A DNA stretch of 64,000 bases from Pseudomonas fluorescens (GCF_900215245.1 NZ_LT907842.1:4898001-4962000), one strand, 5' to 3'. Counted from the first letter of the stretch, positions 1-9,870 are shown. The notes: generated from the sequence alone by a model not told the origin. Numbers and translations are program-made.

Positions 1-1
1 G

Positions 2-3000
2 CGTGCAACCCATGCACGGCTGACTCAACTGCTCAGCCATGAACATGCGCCGCTGGCGCTGGCCCAACGTTGCAGCGCGGTGCCGGTGGCGACACCGTTG
101 TTCAGCGTGCTGTTCAACTACCGTCACAGTGCGCCGCAAGCCGGTGGCGTGGCGGCGGCATGGCAGGGCATTCAGTTGCTCAAGGCCGAGGAACACACCA
201 ATTACGCGCTGTCGGTGAGCGTTGATGACCTGGGCGATGGCTTGCGCCTTGAAGCCATGGGGCCGGGGGCTCGACGTTTGTGTGACTACCTGCACGCGGC
301 CCTTGAACAGGTGGTGGAGGCGCTGGAGCACAACCGTGAAGTCGCCATCGGCTGCCTGCCGATTCTGGCGGCCGCTGAACGCCAGCAGTTGGCGGACTTC
401 AACGCCACGACCCGCGCGTTCCCCCGCGAACACACGGTGCAGCGCCTGTTCGAAGCCCAGGCCCAGGCCCGCCCGGATGCCTTGGCGGCGTTGCACGGCG
501 AGCACCTCCTTGGGTACGGCGAACTGAATACGCGCGCCAACCGTCTGGCTCATCACTTACTGAGCCTGGGCGTGCGTCCTGCCGATAACGTGGCGATCCT
601 GCTCCCGCGTTCGTTGGACCTGCTGGTCAGCCAGCTGGCGATCCTCAAATGCGCCGCCGCCTATGTGCCGCTGGACATCAACGCGCCCGCCGAGCGCCAG
701 GGCTTTATGGTGCAGGACAGCGGCGCGAGCTGGGTGATTACCCGCAGCGATACCGCCATCGAGTACCCGGCGCGGCGCCTCGACCTGGACAGCCTGGCGC
801 TTGACCCGCAACCGAGCCACAACCCGGACGTGTCGCAGTCCTCGGACAGCGTGGCGTACATCATGTACACCTCCGGCTCCACCGGCACGCCGAAGGGCGT
901 GTTGGTGCCGCATCGCGGCATCACGCGCCTGGTGCTTAATAACGGCTACGCCGACTTCAATGCCGCCGACCGCGTGGCGTTTGCCTCCAACCCAGCGTTC
1001 GATGCGAGCACCATGGACGTGTGGGGCCCGCTGCTGAACGGCGGCCAGGTGCAGGTTGTCGACCACGCCATATTGCTCGACCCAGTGGCTTTCGGGCGGG
1101 CGTTGAGCGGGGCGACGGTGCTCTTCGTCACCACGGCGTTGTTCAACCAGTACGTGCAGATGATTCCCGAGGCCCTGGCCGGCTTGCGCATGCTGTTGTG
1201 CGGCGGCGAACGTGGCGACCCGGCGGCGTTCCGCAGCCTGCTGGCGCAGGCGCCCGCATTGCGCCTGGTGCATTGCTATGGGCCGACGGAAACCACCACT
1301 TACGCCAGCACCTATGAAGTGCGCGCGATCGCCGATGACGCCGACAGCGTGCCCGTGGGGCGGCCAATTTCCAACACGCAAATCCATGTGCTGGATGCGC
1401 AATTGCAGGCGGTGCCGCTGGGCGTGACCGGTGAGATTTGCATCGGTGGTGACGGCGTGGCCAAGGGGTATTTGAACCGGCCGGAGCTGACCGCGGAAAA
1501 GTTTGTCGACGACCCGTTCAACGCGGGGGCCTTGATGTACCGCACCGGCGACCTTGGCCGCTGGACGGCGGATGGCCTGCTGGAATGTATCGGGCGCAAT
1601 GACCATCAGGTGAAAATCCGCGGCTTTCGCATCGAACTGGGTGAAATCGAAGCCCGCCTGGCGAGCTTTGCGGGCATCCAGGACGTGGTGGTCCTGGCGC
1701 GTGAGGACGTGCCGGGTGACAAGCGCCTGGTGGCGTATTTCACCTGGGCGGCCGCGCCCGTTGGCATCGACAGTGTGCGCGCGCACCTGCACGGGCAATT
1801 GCCGGAATACATGCTGCCGTCGGCCTATGTGCCACTGGCGCATTTGCCGCTGACGGCGAATGGCAAGGTCGATCGCAAAGCCTTGCCGCTGCCGGCCCTG
1901 GACGCCTTTACCGGCTGCGAGTTTGAAGCGCCTGCCGATGCGTTGGAAGACACCCTCGCACAGCGCTGGGCGGATGTCTTGAAGCTGGAGCAGGTCGGTC
2001 GACACGACAGCTTCTTCGAACTGGGCGGGCATTCATTGCTGGCCATTCGACTGGTCAACCTGCTGGATGAAGCCGGCCTGCAGGTGACTCTGGCCGAGTT
2101 GTTCCAGCACGCCAGTGTGGCCAGTGTGGCCGCCATGTTGCGCCAACGCACGGATGCACCGGTGCGTGACAGTGCATTGATAACGGTGCGCAGCAGCGGC
2201 TCGCAGCCGCCGCTGTTCCTGATCCATGAATTCAGCGGCATGGACGTGTACTTCCCGGCACTGGGCCAACACTTGCCCGGTGACTATCCGATCTATGGCC
2301 TGGCGGGTCTGGCGCTCGGTGAGGCGCACCTGAACACCATGGAAGGCCTGGCGGCCCGCCTGGTCGGCCTGATTCGCAGCGTTCAGCCACATGGGCCTTA
2401 CCGTGTGGCGGGCTGGTCGTTCGGCGGCGTGCTGGCGTATGAGGTGGCGATGCAACTGCTGGGGCTGGATGAAGCGGTTGAGTTCCTCGGGTTGATCGAC
2501 AGCTACGTGCCGCGCATGACCGACCAGGGCAAGGCGCGCTGGAGCGGGCCGGATGCCCTGAAGCGGCATTTGTTGTTGCAGTGCACTGCGTATTGGAAAG
2601 CACAGGGAGGTGTGGATGAGCTGGCGAGCCTTGAACAGTTGGAGGCGGGCATTGGACAGCTGGACTTTGCGGCTCTGCTGCAACGCTGTCGCGATGAAGG
2701 TCTGCTATACGCGCAAATGGCAGCGGCTACGGACGCGGACCTCTTGAGCTTTATCGAGCGGGAAGTGGGGCATGGGCACGCGCTGGCGCATTACAGCGTG
2801 TTTGCGTTGCCGGTTCCGGTGCATTTGTTTAGCGCCATGGAGCGGCCGACCGAGTTGTCGCGGCGCAGTGTTTCGCTGGGCTGGGAGGCGGCGTTGGCAC
2901 CTGGGCAATTGCGCCAGATAGACGTGCCAGGTGACCACCAAAGCATGATGCAGGCGCCGCATATTCAGGCGTTGGGCCGTGCGATGAGCGAGGCGCTGGC

Positions 3001-3874
3001 CACAGGTTCGGCGGTGCAGCAAGGCGTGTATCAGCCGCTGTTGCGCATTCAGAGCGGGCGGGCGGGGTATGCGCCGGTGTTTTGTGTACCTGGGGCGGGG
3101 GATAGCGTCACCGGGTTTGTCGGTTTGAGTGAAGCGCTGGGGCGCGACTGGCCGCTGTTCGGCTTGCAGCCGCGTGGGTTGGATGGCGAGGCGGTGCCCC
3201 ATAGCCAGGTGGAAGCGGCAGCCGCGTGTTATCTGACGGCGCTGGCGCAGGAGTGCCCGCGCGGGCCGGTGCATCTGGTCGGGCATTCGTTTGGCGGCTG
3301 GGTTGCGCTGGAGATGGCCGTGCGGTTGCAAGCGATGGGCCGAGAGGTGGCGTCGTTGACGGTGATCGACAGTGAGTCGCCGGGCGGCAATGGTGGGGTC
3401 GGGCGGCCCTATACGTCGACGGCGGCCTTGTTGCGGTTGATCGACGCCATGCAGCTGTCGGCCGGACAGTCTTTGGACATCGACCCCGTGGCGTTTGCCG
3501 GGCGTGATGAAGTGGCGCAGCGTGAGTGGCTGCATGCCGGGATGGTCGCGGTCGGTTTGTTGCCGGCGCGCGCCAGTGTGGACGCGATGGCGGGGCCCGC
3601 ACGTACATATGCCGCAGCCTTGCGCACGGTGTATCGGCCGACCCAGCGCTACCACGGGGTGGTGCGATTGGTATTGGCGCAGGACCCGGCGCTGGATGCC
3701 GCGGGCAATCAACGGGAGCAGGGGTTAATGATCGACGGTTGGCAGCGTCAGGGCAGTGGCCTGGAGGTTTGGTATGGCGGCGGCAATCACTTCACATTGC
3801 TCAAGGCCCCGAATGTTCACGGGCTTGCGCGGTGGTGGCTGGACGGTGTGGTGATTGGGGAGGTGGTGTCGTGA
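2..3874 (+). CDS. Lipopeptide NRPS, terminal module with tandem thioesterases (5' partial)
   Basis: The reading frame is open from base 2, so the gene starts outside the window. Residue numbers count from the Met at base 80. The end of a condensation domain (to about 110) is followed by an adenylation domain (YTSGSTGTPKG near 263, YGPTETT near 400, YRTGD near 487, NGKVDRK near 594). Next is a carrier domain (FFELGGHSLLA, Ser about 652), then two thioesterases, TE1 with GWSFGG (Ser780) and His about 953, TE2 with GHSFGG (Ser1070) and His about 1237. By hand alignment to GrsA the specificity residues read D-A-M-F-L-G-C-T-Y plus the A10 Lys, which suggests a bulky aliphatic residue such as Ile, Val or Leu. 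Tandem TEs followed by macAB and luxR are typical of Pseudomonas cyclic lipopeptides (viscosin/massetolide type). The exact peptide cannot be told from one module. Confidence 0.93.
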   Translation, partial: RATHARLTQLLSHEHAPLALAQRCSAVPVATPLFSVLFNYRHSAPQAGGVAAAWQGIQLLKAEEHTNYALSVSVDDLGDGLRLEAMGPGARRLCDYLHAALEQVVEALEHNREVAIGCLPILAAAERQQLADFNATTRAFPREHTVQRLFEAQAQARPDALAALHGEHLLGYGELNTRANRLAHHLLSLGVRPADNVAILLPRSLDLLVSQLAILKCAAAYVPLDINAPAERQGFMVQDSGASWVITRSDTAIEYPARRLDLDSLALDPQPSHNPDVSQSSDSVAYIMYTSGSTGTPKGVLVPHRGITRLVLNNGYADFNAADRVAFASNPAFDASTMDVWGPLLNGGQVQVVDHAILLDPVAFGRALSGATVLFVTTALFNQYVQMIPEALAGLRMLLCGGERGDPAAFRSLLAQAPALRLVHCYGPTETTTYASTYEVRAIADDADSVPVGRPISNTQIHVLDAQLQAVPLGVTGEICIGGDGVAKGYLNRPELTAEKFVDDPFNAGALMYRTGDLGRWTADGLLECIGRNDHQVKIRGFRIELGEIEARLASFAGIQDVVVLAREDVPGDKRLVAYFTWAAAPVGIDSVRAHLHGQLPEYMLPSAYVPLAHLPLTANGKVDRKALPLPALDAFTGCEFEAPADALEDTLAQRWADVLKLEQVGRHDSFFELGGHSLLAIRLVNLLDEAGLQVTLAELFQHASVASVAAMLRQRTDAPVRDSALITVRSSGSQPPLFLIHEFSGMDVYFPALGQHLPGDYPIYGLAGLALGEAHLNTMEGLAARLVGLIRSVQPHGPYRVAGWSFGGVLAYEVAMQLLGLDEAVEFLGLIDSYVPRMTDQGKARWSGPDALKRHLLLQCTAYWKAQGGVDELASLEQLEAGIGQLDFAALLQRCRDEGLLYAQMAAATDADLLSFIEREVGHGHALAHYSVFALPVPVHLFSAMERPTELSRRSVSLGWEAALAPGQLRQIDVPGDHQSMMQAPHIQALGRAMSEALATGSAVQQGVYQPLLRIQSGRAGYAPVFCVPGAGDSVTGFVGLSEALGRDWPLFGLQPRGLDGEAVPHSQVEAAAACYLTALAQECPRGPVHLVGHSFGGWVALEMAVRLQAMGREVASLTVIDSESPGGNGGVGRPYTSTAALLRLIDAMQLSAGQSLDIDPVAFAGRDEVAQREWLHAGMVAVGLLPARASVDAMAGPARTYAAALRTVYRPTQRYHGVVRLVLAQDPALDAAGNQREQGLMIDGWQRQGSGLEVWYGGGNHFTLLKAPNVHGLARWWLDGVVIGEVVS

Positions 3875-5013
3875 AGTTTGGTAAAACAGGCGTGTTCCTG
3901 GCAGTCGCCATCGTGGCTGGCCTGGTCGTCTACGCGGTGCAAGCACCCGCTGACGCCCCGCAATACCTGACCGCTACGGCCGAACGCGGCGACATCGAAA
4001 ACGCTGTATTGGCCACCGGCGTGCTGGAAGGCATCAAGCAAGTGGATGTCGGCGCCCAGGTTTCCGGCCAATTGAAATCCCTCAAAGTCAAAGTCGGCGA
4101 CAAGGTGAAAAAGGGCCAATGGCTTGCCGAAATCGACCCGCTGATTCTGCAGAATACCCTGCGCAAAGCCCAGGTAGACGAGGAAAACCTCCAGGCCCAA
4201 CGCCGTGCCACGGCCGCTCAACTCAAACAGGCCAAGGCGGTTTACGAACGCTATAAGGGCTTGCAGGTTGACGAGTCGGTCTCGCGCCAGGACTTCGAAG
4301 ACGCCGAGTCGACGTTCCAGGTGCAGCAGGCCAACCTGTTGTCCCTGGACGCACAGATAAAAAGTGCGCATATCCAGATCGACACCGCCAAGGTCAACCT
4401 GGCCTACACTCGTATCGTCGCGCCCATCGATGGCGATGTGGTGGGGATCGTCACCCAGGAAGGCCAGACCGTGATCGCCAGCCAGCTGGCGCCGGTGCTG
4501 CTCAAGTTGGCAGACCTGGACACCATGACCGTCAAGGCTCAAGTGTCGGAGGCGGATGTGATCCATATCAGCCCCGGCCAGCAGGTGTATTTCACCATCC
4601 TGGGCGAGGCCGACAAGCGCTACTACGCCAAGCTGCGCGGCACTGAGCCGGCGCCGCAGAACTTCCTCGAAACCCAGACGGCGGGCACACCCAAGCAAAA
4701 CACTGCGGTGTTCTACAACGCACTGTTCGACGTGCCCAACCCCGAACACCGCCTGCGCATCGCGATGACCGCGCAGGTACGCATCGTGCTCGACACTGCC
4801 CAGGCTGCATTGATGGTGCCGGTGGCGGCACTCGGGGCGCGCAACGCCGATGGCAGTTACCCGCTGCGCGTGCTGGACGCCAAGGGCAAGGCGGTGTCGC
4901 GCGACGTGAAGACCGGGATCAATAACAACGTCAAAGTACAGGTTCTGGAGGGCCTGGCCGAGGGCGATAACGTCGTGATCGGCGACGCCACACCTGCTGT
5001 GGCGGGGAACTGA
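3871..5013 (+). CDS. macA: MacA-like periplasmic adaptor, lipopeptide export
   Basis: Membrane-fusion protein of a tripartite ABC exporter, linking MacB in the inner membrane to an outer-membrane TolC-type channel. The GTG start at 3871 overlaps the NRPS stop (GTGA), so the two are translationally coupled; a reading frame that extends further upstream has no support. The protein is 380 residues with an N-terminal signal anchor (FLAVAIVAGLVVYAV), a biotinyl-lipoyl region (VDVGAQVSGQLKSL), a long alpha-helical hairpin (about 95-165) and the C-terminal beta-barrel/membrane-proximal part. Length and layout match MacA. In lipopeptide clusters this pair exports the finished product; here that role is inferred from position. 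Confidence 0.93.
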   Translation: MKFGKTGVFLAVAIVAGLVVYAVQAPADAPQYLTATAERGDIENAVLATGVLEGIKQVDVGAQVSGQLKSLKVKVGDKVKKGQWLAEIDPLILQNTLRKAQVDEENLQAQRRATAAQLKQAKAVYERYKGLQVDESVSRQDFEDAESTFQVQQANLLSLDAQIKSAHIQIDTAKVNLAYTRIVAPIDGDVVGIVTQEGQTVIASQLAPVLLKLADLDTMTVKAQVSEADVIHISPGQQVYFTILGEADKRYYAKLRGTEPAPQNFLETQTAGTPKQNTAVFYNALFDVPNPEHRLRIAMTAQVRIVLDTAQAALMVPVAALGARNADGSYPLRVLDAKGKAVSRDVKTGINNNVKVQVLEGLAEGDNVVIGDATPAVAGN

Positions 5014-5016
5014 CGC

Positions 5017-6975
5017 ATGACCCAGCCACTGTTGGAACTCAAGGGCATCACCCGTACGTTCATGGCCGGCGAGCGTGAGTTCATTGCGCTCAAAGGCATC
5101 GACCTGAGCATTCATGCCGGGGAAATGCTGGCGATCATCGGCGCCTCGGGCTCGGGCAAGTCGACCCTGATGAACATCCTCGGCGGCCTGGATTACGCCA
5201 CCGCCGGCAGCTACAAAATCAAGGGTATCGAAACGCGCTCGCTGGGCGATGAGCAGTTGGCGGAGCTGCGCCGCGACTACTTCGGTTTTATCTTCCAGCG
5301 CTACCATTTGCTCGCGCACCTGAGTGCCTTGCATAACGTCGAAATGCCGGCGATCTATGCCGGCACACCGCAGACCCAACGCCACAGCCGAGCGCGGGAA
5401 CTGCTCACGCGCCTGGGCCTGGCCGGGCACACCAGTCACCGGCCCAGCCAGCTGTCGGGCGGGCAGCAGCAACGGGTGAGTATCGCGCGGGCGTTGATGA
5501 ACGGCGGCGAGGTGATTCTTGCCGACGAACCCACCGGCGCACTCGATACCCACAGCGGCAAGGAGGTGATGCGTATCCTGGCTGAACTGCACGCCGCCGG
5601 GCACACGGTGATTATCGTCACCCATGACCCAAAGGTGGCGGCGAATGCCCAGCGCATTGTCGAAGTGTGCGACGGTGAGATTGTCAGCGACCAGGCCAAT
5701 GACCGTGTCGGCCTGGCGCTGCCCAGCGAAGCCCCGATCGAGTCCACGCGCAGCGGCGCCCGACGTTTGGTGGCGAGCCTGGGGTTGTTCAAGGAAGCGT
5801 TCAACATGGCCTGGGTGGCGCTGATCTCCCACCGCATGCGCACCTTGCTGACCATGCTCGGCATCGTCATTGGCATCACCTCGGTGGTGTCGATTTCGGC
5901 CATCGGCGAAGGTGCCAAGCGCTATGTGCTCAAGGACATCCAGGCCATTGGCAGCAACACCATCGACATCTTTTCCGGCACCAGTTTCGGTGACAGCCGC
6001 GCCTCGGCCATCGAGACACTGATGCCGTCGGATGTGGAGGCGTTGAACCAACTGTACTACGTCGACAGCGCCACGCCGGTGGTCGGCCGCAACCTGCTGC
6101 TGCGTTTCGGCAATATCGACGTGGACGCGCAGGTGAATGGGGTCAGCGACCGTTACTTCAACGTCAAAGGCCTGAAGCTCGAAGCCGGCATCGCCTTCAG
6201 CGAAAGCGACGCGCGACGCCAGGCCCAGGTGGTGGTGATCGACCACAACACCCGGCACCGTCTGTTCGGGCCAAACGTTGACCCGCTGGGCCAGGTGATC
6301 CTGGTGGGCAACTTGCCGTGCACGGTGATCGGTGTGACGGCTGATAACAAAAACATGTTTGCCGCGAGCAAGGCGCTCAACGTGTGGGTCCCTTATGAGA
6401 CGGCGGCGGGGCGATTGTTGGGGCAGCGTCATCTGGACAGCATCACCGTGCGCATCAAGGACGGCCAGCCGAGCAAGGTGGTGGAAGACAACGTCAATAA
6501 ACTCATGCTGCAACGCCATGGCACCAAGGATTTTTTCACCAATAACCTCGACAGCATCATGCAGACCGTGCAGAAAACCAGCCGCTCCCTGGCGCTGCTG
6601 TTGTCGCTGATCGCAGTGATTTCGTTGCTGGTGGGCGGTATCGGGGTGATGAACATCATGCTGGTGTCGGTCACCGAGCGCACCCGTGAAATTGGTATAC
6701 GCATGGCCGTGGGCGCACGGCAGTCGGACATCCGCCAACAATTTCTCGTGGAGGCGGTGATGGTCTGCCTGATCGGCGGGATGATCGGTATCTCGCTGTC
6801 GTTCGCGATCGGCTATCTGTTTTCGTTGTTTGTGAAGGAGTGGGAGATGGTGTTTTCCCTGGGATCTATCGTCACCGCCTTTGCCTGTTCGACGATGATC
6901 GGGATCGTGTTTGGCTTTGTACCGGCCAGGAACGCGGCGCGGTTGGACCCGATTGAGGCGCTTGCAAGGGACTGA
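5017..6975 (+). CDS. macB: MacB-like ABC exporter, ATPase-permease
   Basis: Begins 3 bases after the macA stop. The 652-residue protein has an N-terminal ATPase with Walker A GASGSGKST (about 43-51), signature LSGGQQQR, Walker B VILADEPTGALD and an H-loop (VTHDP). The first membrane segment (about 275-300) is followed by a large periplasmic domain and three C-terminal membrane segments with the FtsX/MacB motif VTERTREIGIRMAVGAR. This is the full MacB architecture. With MacA it should drive ATP-dependent efflux of the lipopeptide from the periplasm. No TolC-type gene is adjacent, so the outer-membrane channel is encoded elsewhere. Confidence 0.95.
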   Translation: MTQPLLELKGITRTFMAGEREFIALKGIDLSIHAGEMLAIIGASGSGKSTLMNILGGLDYATAGSYKIKGIETRSLGDEQLAELRRDYFGFIFQRYHLLAHLSALHNVEMPAIYAGTPQTQRHSRARELLTRLGLAGHTSHRPSQLSGGQQQRVSIARALMNGGEVILADEPTGALDTHSGKEVMRILAELHAAGHTVIIVTHDPKVAANAQRIVEVCDGEIVSDQANDRVGLALPSEAPIESTRSGARRLVASLGLFKEAFNMAWVALISHRMRTLLTMLGIVIGITSVVSISAIGEGAKRYVLKDIQAIGSNTIDIFSGTSFGDSRASAIETLMPSDVEALNQLYYVDSATPVVGRNLLLRFGNIDVDAQVNGVSDRYFNVKGLKLEAGIAFSESDARRQAQVVVIDHNTRHRLFGPNVDPLGQVILVGNLPCTVIGVTADNKNMFAASKALNVWVPYETAAGRLLGQRHLDSITVRIKDGQPSKVVEDNVNKLMLQRHGTKDFFTNNLDSIMQTVQKTSRSLALLLSLIAVISLLVGGIGVMNIMLVSVTERTREIGIRMAVGARQSDIRQQFLVEAVMVCLIGGMIGISLSFAIGYLFSLFVKEWEMVFSLGSIVTAFACSTMIGIVFGFVPARNAARLDPIEALARD

Positions 6976-7003
6976 TTGCGCTCAAGCAGCCGCTATCCAG
7001 TGT

Positions 7004-7025
7004 GGGAGCCGGCAAGCCGGCTCCC
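7004..7025. repeat. Single REP-like palindrome between convergent macB and luxR
   Basis: A perfect 10-base inverted repeat (GGGAGCCGGC, loop AA, GCCGGCTCCC). It belongs to the GTGGGAGC REP family seen elsewhere in the window. It lies between two convergent genes and may act as a two-way terminator, although no T-run follows. Confidence 0.7.
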
Positions 7026-7043
7026 AGCGGGTTTTGCACTGCG

Positions 7044-7733
7044 TCAGAGCGGCGGGGTCAGCCCTTCTTCGGTGGCGTACATCCACCGCAACAACGAGTG
7101 CCGCCCGCTGATCCCCAGTTTGATCGCCGCGCGTTTGAGGTAGCTCTCGATGGTGTTGACCTTCAACGTCAATTGCTCTGCCAACTCCGGTGCCGTGCGC
7201 CCGGCCAGCAGGCCCACGCACACCTCAAGTTCACGCTTGGACAAGCTCAGGCCCGAGTGCAGCAGGCGTTCTTCGATGCGCCGGCGCAGGGTTTCGATGC
7301 CTGGTTTTTCCGGCTCCGCTGCATCGTTGCAGGGGCGGCCGGGCTGGATGGCGGTGATGTGTTTCTCGACCATGGGCAGCAACAGCGTGGAGAAGTCCTG
7401 CAGCATGTTGCGTTCCTGCGCCGAAAAGCTCTCGGACTGATGTGAGCGATACACCGACAGCACGTAGCGCACATCGTCCTTGCGGCGTGTGAGGTGCAGT
7501 TGTGCGGCGGGTTGCTCTGCGCCCAAGGCCGCGACCGAGTCGGTGTAGACCGGGCTGATCCGGCGTCGCGTTTGCCCCTCTGCACTCACCCGCAATTGGG
7601 TGATATGGGTGGCGTCCACTGCCAGTTGAGTAAGGATCAGGTCATGCAGCATGCGTGGGAAATGGCGGCTGCCGGTGCTGGCGATGACTTTGCCTATATG
7701 GGGGAACAGGTGTGAGTTCATCAGTTCGTCCAT
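7044..7733 (-). CDS. LuxR-family transcriptional regulator (lipopeptide-cluster type)
   Basis: The 229-residue protein has a C-terminal LuxR helix-turn-helix (LSKRELEVCVGLLAGRTAPE through VNTIESYLKRAAIKLGI, about 163-215). The N-terminal region does not resemble an acyl-homoserine-lactone binding domain, and there is no luxI in the window. LuxR proteins of this kind flank Pseudomonas cyclic-lipopeptide synthetases and activate them, so a role in NRPS control is likely but inferred. It converges on macB. A start at the second Met (4 codons in) is also possible. Confidence 0.88.
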   Translation of the reverse strand: MDELMNSHLFPHIGKVIASTGSRHFPRMLHDLILTQLAVDATHITQLRVSAEGQTRRRISPVYTDSVAALGAEQPAAQLHLTRRKDDVRYVLSVYRSHQSESFSAQERNMLQDFSTLLLPMVEKHITAIQPGRPCNDAAEPEKPGIETLRRRIEERLLHSGLSLSKRELEVCVGLLAGRTAPELAEQLTLKVNTIESYLKRAAIKLGISGRHSLLRWMYATEEGLTPPL

Positions 7734-7953
7734 GAGTTTCGAATGCGGGTACTCAGCCTTATAACGACGGGGTCCAAGCAGGTAACCAGGCTGAATAACC
7801 TACAGTTATAACGCGCCCGCCGAGCACCTATGCTAGTACAGCCTGACAAAAGGATGGGGATCCAATCTGCAAAAAATCAGATTAAAAACGCATAACGGCG
7901 GTCAGACCAGTCCGACCACCGTTTGTGAGAAAGGCTTACATCAAACCCAGGCC

Positions 7954-9198
7954 TTATTTCATGGCGTGCTCGTCGCTCAAAGCCCGACGCAGCGCAGTGC
8001 GGCTGCATTTGGCCAGCGCCTGATGGATGTCTGCCAGCAGGTCGGCGACGTCCTCAAGCCCGACCGACAACCGCACCAGCCCCTCGCTGATACCGTGTTG
8101 CGCACGTTCTTCCGGGGTGTAGGTGGAATGGGTCATGCTGGCGGGGTGCTGGGCCAGCGACTCGGCGTCGCCCAGGCTGACTGCGCGGGTGAATAACCTG
8201 AGGGCATTCATGAAGCGCCGACCGGTCTCGATGCCGCCCTTGAGTTCAAAGGCAATCATGCCGCCGGACTGTTTCATCTGGCGTGCCGCCAATTCGTATT
8301 GCGCGAAAGAGCGCAGCCCGGGATAGGTCACCCACTGCACGGCCGGGTGCGCCTGCAAGGCTTCGGCCACCGCCTGGGCGTTGCTGCAATGGCGGTCCAT
8401 GCGCAGGGCCAGCGTCTTGAGGCCGCGCATCAACAGTGACGCGTCCTGCGGCGACATCACTGCGCCGGTCAGGTCTTTGAGCCCTTGCAGGCGGATGCGT
8501 TGCGCCAGGGCCTGATTGCTCACGGCGATACCGGCGGTGATATCACCGTGGCCGCTGAGGTATTTGGTGGCCGAGTGCACCACCACGTCGGCCCCCAGTT
8601 CCAGGGGGCGTTGCAGGTAAGGCGTGCAGTAAGTGTTGTCGACCACCACGGTGATGTTGGGCTGCTGATGCGCCAGTGCGGCCACGGCGGTAATATCCAC
8701 CAATCGCAGGTTGGGGTTGGCCGGGGTCTCGCAGTAGATCATCCGGGTGGCGGGGGTGAGTGCCGCGCGCAGGGCGGCCAGGTCGGTGAGGTCGACATGG
8801 CGCACCTTGATACCGAATTCACCGATGCCGTGGTGCAGCAGGGCGAAGGTGCAGCCATAGAGGGTCTGGCTGACGATCACTTCATCGCCTGGGCGCAGCA
8901 GGGTCCAGAACGTCGCAGCAATCGCGCCCATGCCGGAACTGAACGCCACGGCCGCCTCACCGTTTTCCAGGGTCGCCATGCGCGACTCCAGCAGGGCCAG
9001 GGTCGGGTTGGAAATCCGCGTATAGAAATGCCCGCTGGCTTCACCGGCAAAGCAGGCAGCGCCGTATTCGACCGTGGGAAAAGCGAACGTGGCGGACAGG
9101 TAGATCGGCGGCACGAGTGCGCCGTGATGGTCCTTGGGGTCATAACCGTGGTGGATGGCGCGGGTGGAAAAGCCGAATGTGTTGTGTTTATTGTTCAT
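7954..9198 (-). CDS. mdeA: L-methionine gamma-lyase (PLP)
   Basis: Cleaves methionine to methanethiol, 2-oxobutyrate and ammonia in the cytoplasm. The 414-residue protein begins with the family's [20 protein letters not shown] segment. It has Tyr114 and Cys116 in TLYGCTF, the Cys that separates methionine gamma-lyases from most other Cys/Met-metabolism PLP enzymes, and the PLP lysine in [11 protein letters not shown] (Lys212, against Lys211 in the P. putida enzyme). It is divergent from an Lrp-type gene, the arrangement known as mdeR-mdeA in P. putida. The mdeB dehydrogenase subunit that sits between them in P. putida is absent here. Confidence 0.92.
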   Translation of the reverse strand: MNNKHNTFGFSTRAIHHGYDPKDHHGALVPPIYLSATFAFPTVEYGAACFAGEASGHFYTRISNPTLALLESRMATLENGEAAVAFSSGMGAIAATFWTLLRPGDEVIVSQTLYGCTFALLHHGIGEFGIKVRHVDLTDLAALRAALTPATRMIYCETPANPNLRLVDITAVAALAHQQPNITVVVDNTYCTPYLQRPLELGADVVVHSATKYLSGHGDITAGIAVSNQALAQRIRLQGLKDLTGAVMSPQDASLLMRGLKTLALRMDRHCSNAQAVAEALQAHPAVQWVTYPGLRSFAQYELAARQMKQSGGMIAFELKGGIETGRRFMNALRLFTRAVSLGDAESLAQHPASMTHSTYTPEERAQHGISEGLVRLSVGLEDVADLLADIHQALAKCSRTALRRALSDEHAMK

Positions 9199-9277
9199 GT
9201 CGGACGCTCCTTATTTCCTACAATGCTATGCTCATAACCACAGATGAACGTTGCAAGATTTGCACGCAAATCCCGGT

Positions 9278-9299
9278 TTAAGGGATGAAATACCCCTAA
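9278..9299. promoter_or_regulatory. Near-perfect palindrome in the mdeA/mdeR divergent promoter
   Basis: TTAAGGG and CCCCTAA flank an 8-base A/T-rich spacer. It lies 23 bases upstream of the Lrp-type gene and about 80 bases from the mdeA start, where an autoregulatory Lrp-family site would be expected. A TTGC...GCAA pair lies just upstream (about 9251-9269). Binding is inferred only from position and symmetry. Confidence 0.35.
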
Positions 9300-9321
9300 A
9301 AATAATGAATAGAGGCAAGCT

Positions 9322-9792
9322 ATGCCCATCAGCCTGGATCGCACCGACAAAGCGCTCTTGAACGCCCTGCAAGGCAATGCCCGCCTGACCGTGGCCGAGT
9401 TGGCCGAGCGTGTTGCCTTGACCACGTCGCCGTGCTGGCGACGGGTGCGCAATCTGGAGGAGAGCGGGGTGATCAGCGGCTATCAGGCGATCCTCTCGCC
9501 CAAGGCGCTGGGGTATGGCGTGACGGCCTTTGTCAGCATCATGATGGAGAGCCACACCCAGGAAATCGCTCGCGCGTTTGAGCAACGATTGCTGGAGATT
9601 CCCGAGATCGTGGCGTGCCACAACGTGTCGGGGCGCTATGACTTTTTACTTGAGGTAGTGGCCAAGGATCTGGAGTCGTTTGGCGAGTTTGCGCGGGAGG
9701 TGTTGCAGACCTTGCCGTGCGTCAAAGAGATCTATTCGAGCTTTTCCTACAAGTCGGTGCGGCGGTTGCGGGTGATACCTTTGCCTGGGTGA
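9322..9792 (+). CDS. mdeR: Lrp/AsnC-family regulator, probable activator of mdeA
   Basis: The 156-residue protein has a typical AsnC-type N-terminal helix-turn-helix (LDRTDKALLNALQGNARLTV and SPCWRRVRNLEESGVI, about 5-55) and a C-terminal ligand-binding RAM domain (HNVSGRYDFLLEVVAKDLESF). It is transcribed away from the methionine gamma-lyase gene. In P. putida the equivalent regulator is needed for mdeA expression; the same role is inferred here. The start ATG follows AGAGG at a normal distance. Confidence 0.85.
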   Translation: MPISLDRTDKALLNALQGNARLTVAELAERVALTTSPCWRRVRNLEESGVISGYQAILSPKALGYGVTAFVSIMMESHTQEIARAFEQRLLEIPEIVACHNVSGRYDFLLEVVAKDLESFGEFAREVLQTLPCVKEIYSSFSYKSVRRLRVIPLPG

Positions 9793-9870
9793 CCGCGTAC
9801 ATATCCCCGGTCTGCCAGCCCCCGCGCCGCCGACAAAGACTGCATCGCGCCAACCGCCTGAAGTAGCCGT

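Noticed and set aside
557..2032. 491-codon open frame antisense to the adenylation domain
   Set aside because: Antisense shadow of NRPS core motifs; no domain of its own.
3817..6741. 974-codon open frame antisense to macA-macB
   Set aside because: It mirrors the real genes codon by codon in GC-rich DNA, has a His/Gln/Val-rich composition typical of antisense frames, no ribosome site and no family motif.
7734..7953. luxI-type gene or other gene beside the LuxR regulator
   Set aside because: No acyl-homoserine-lactone synthase motif; only short frames without ribosome sites.
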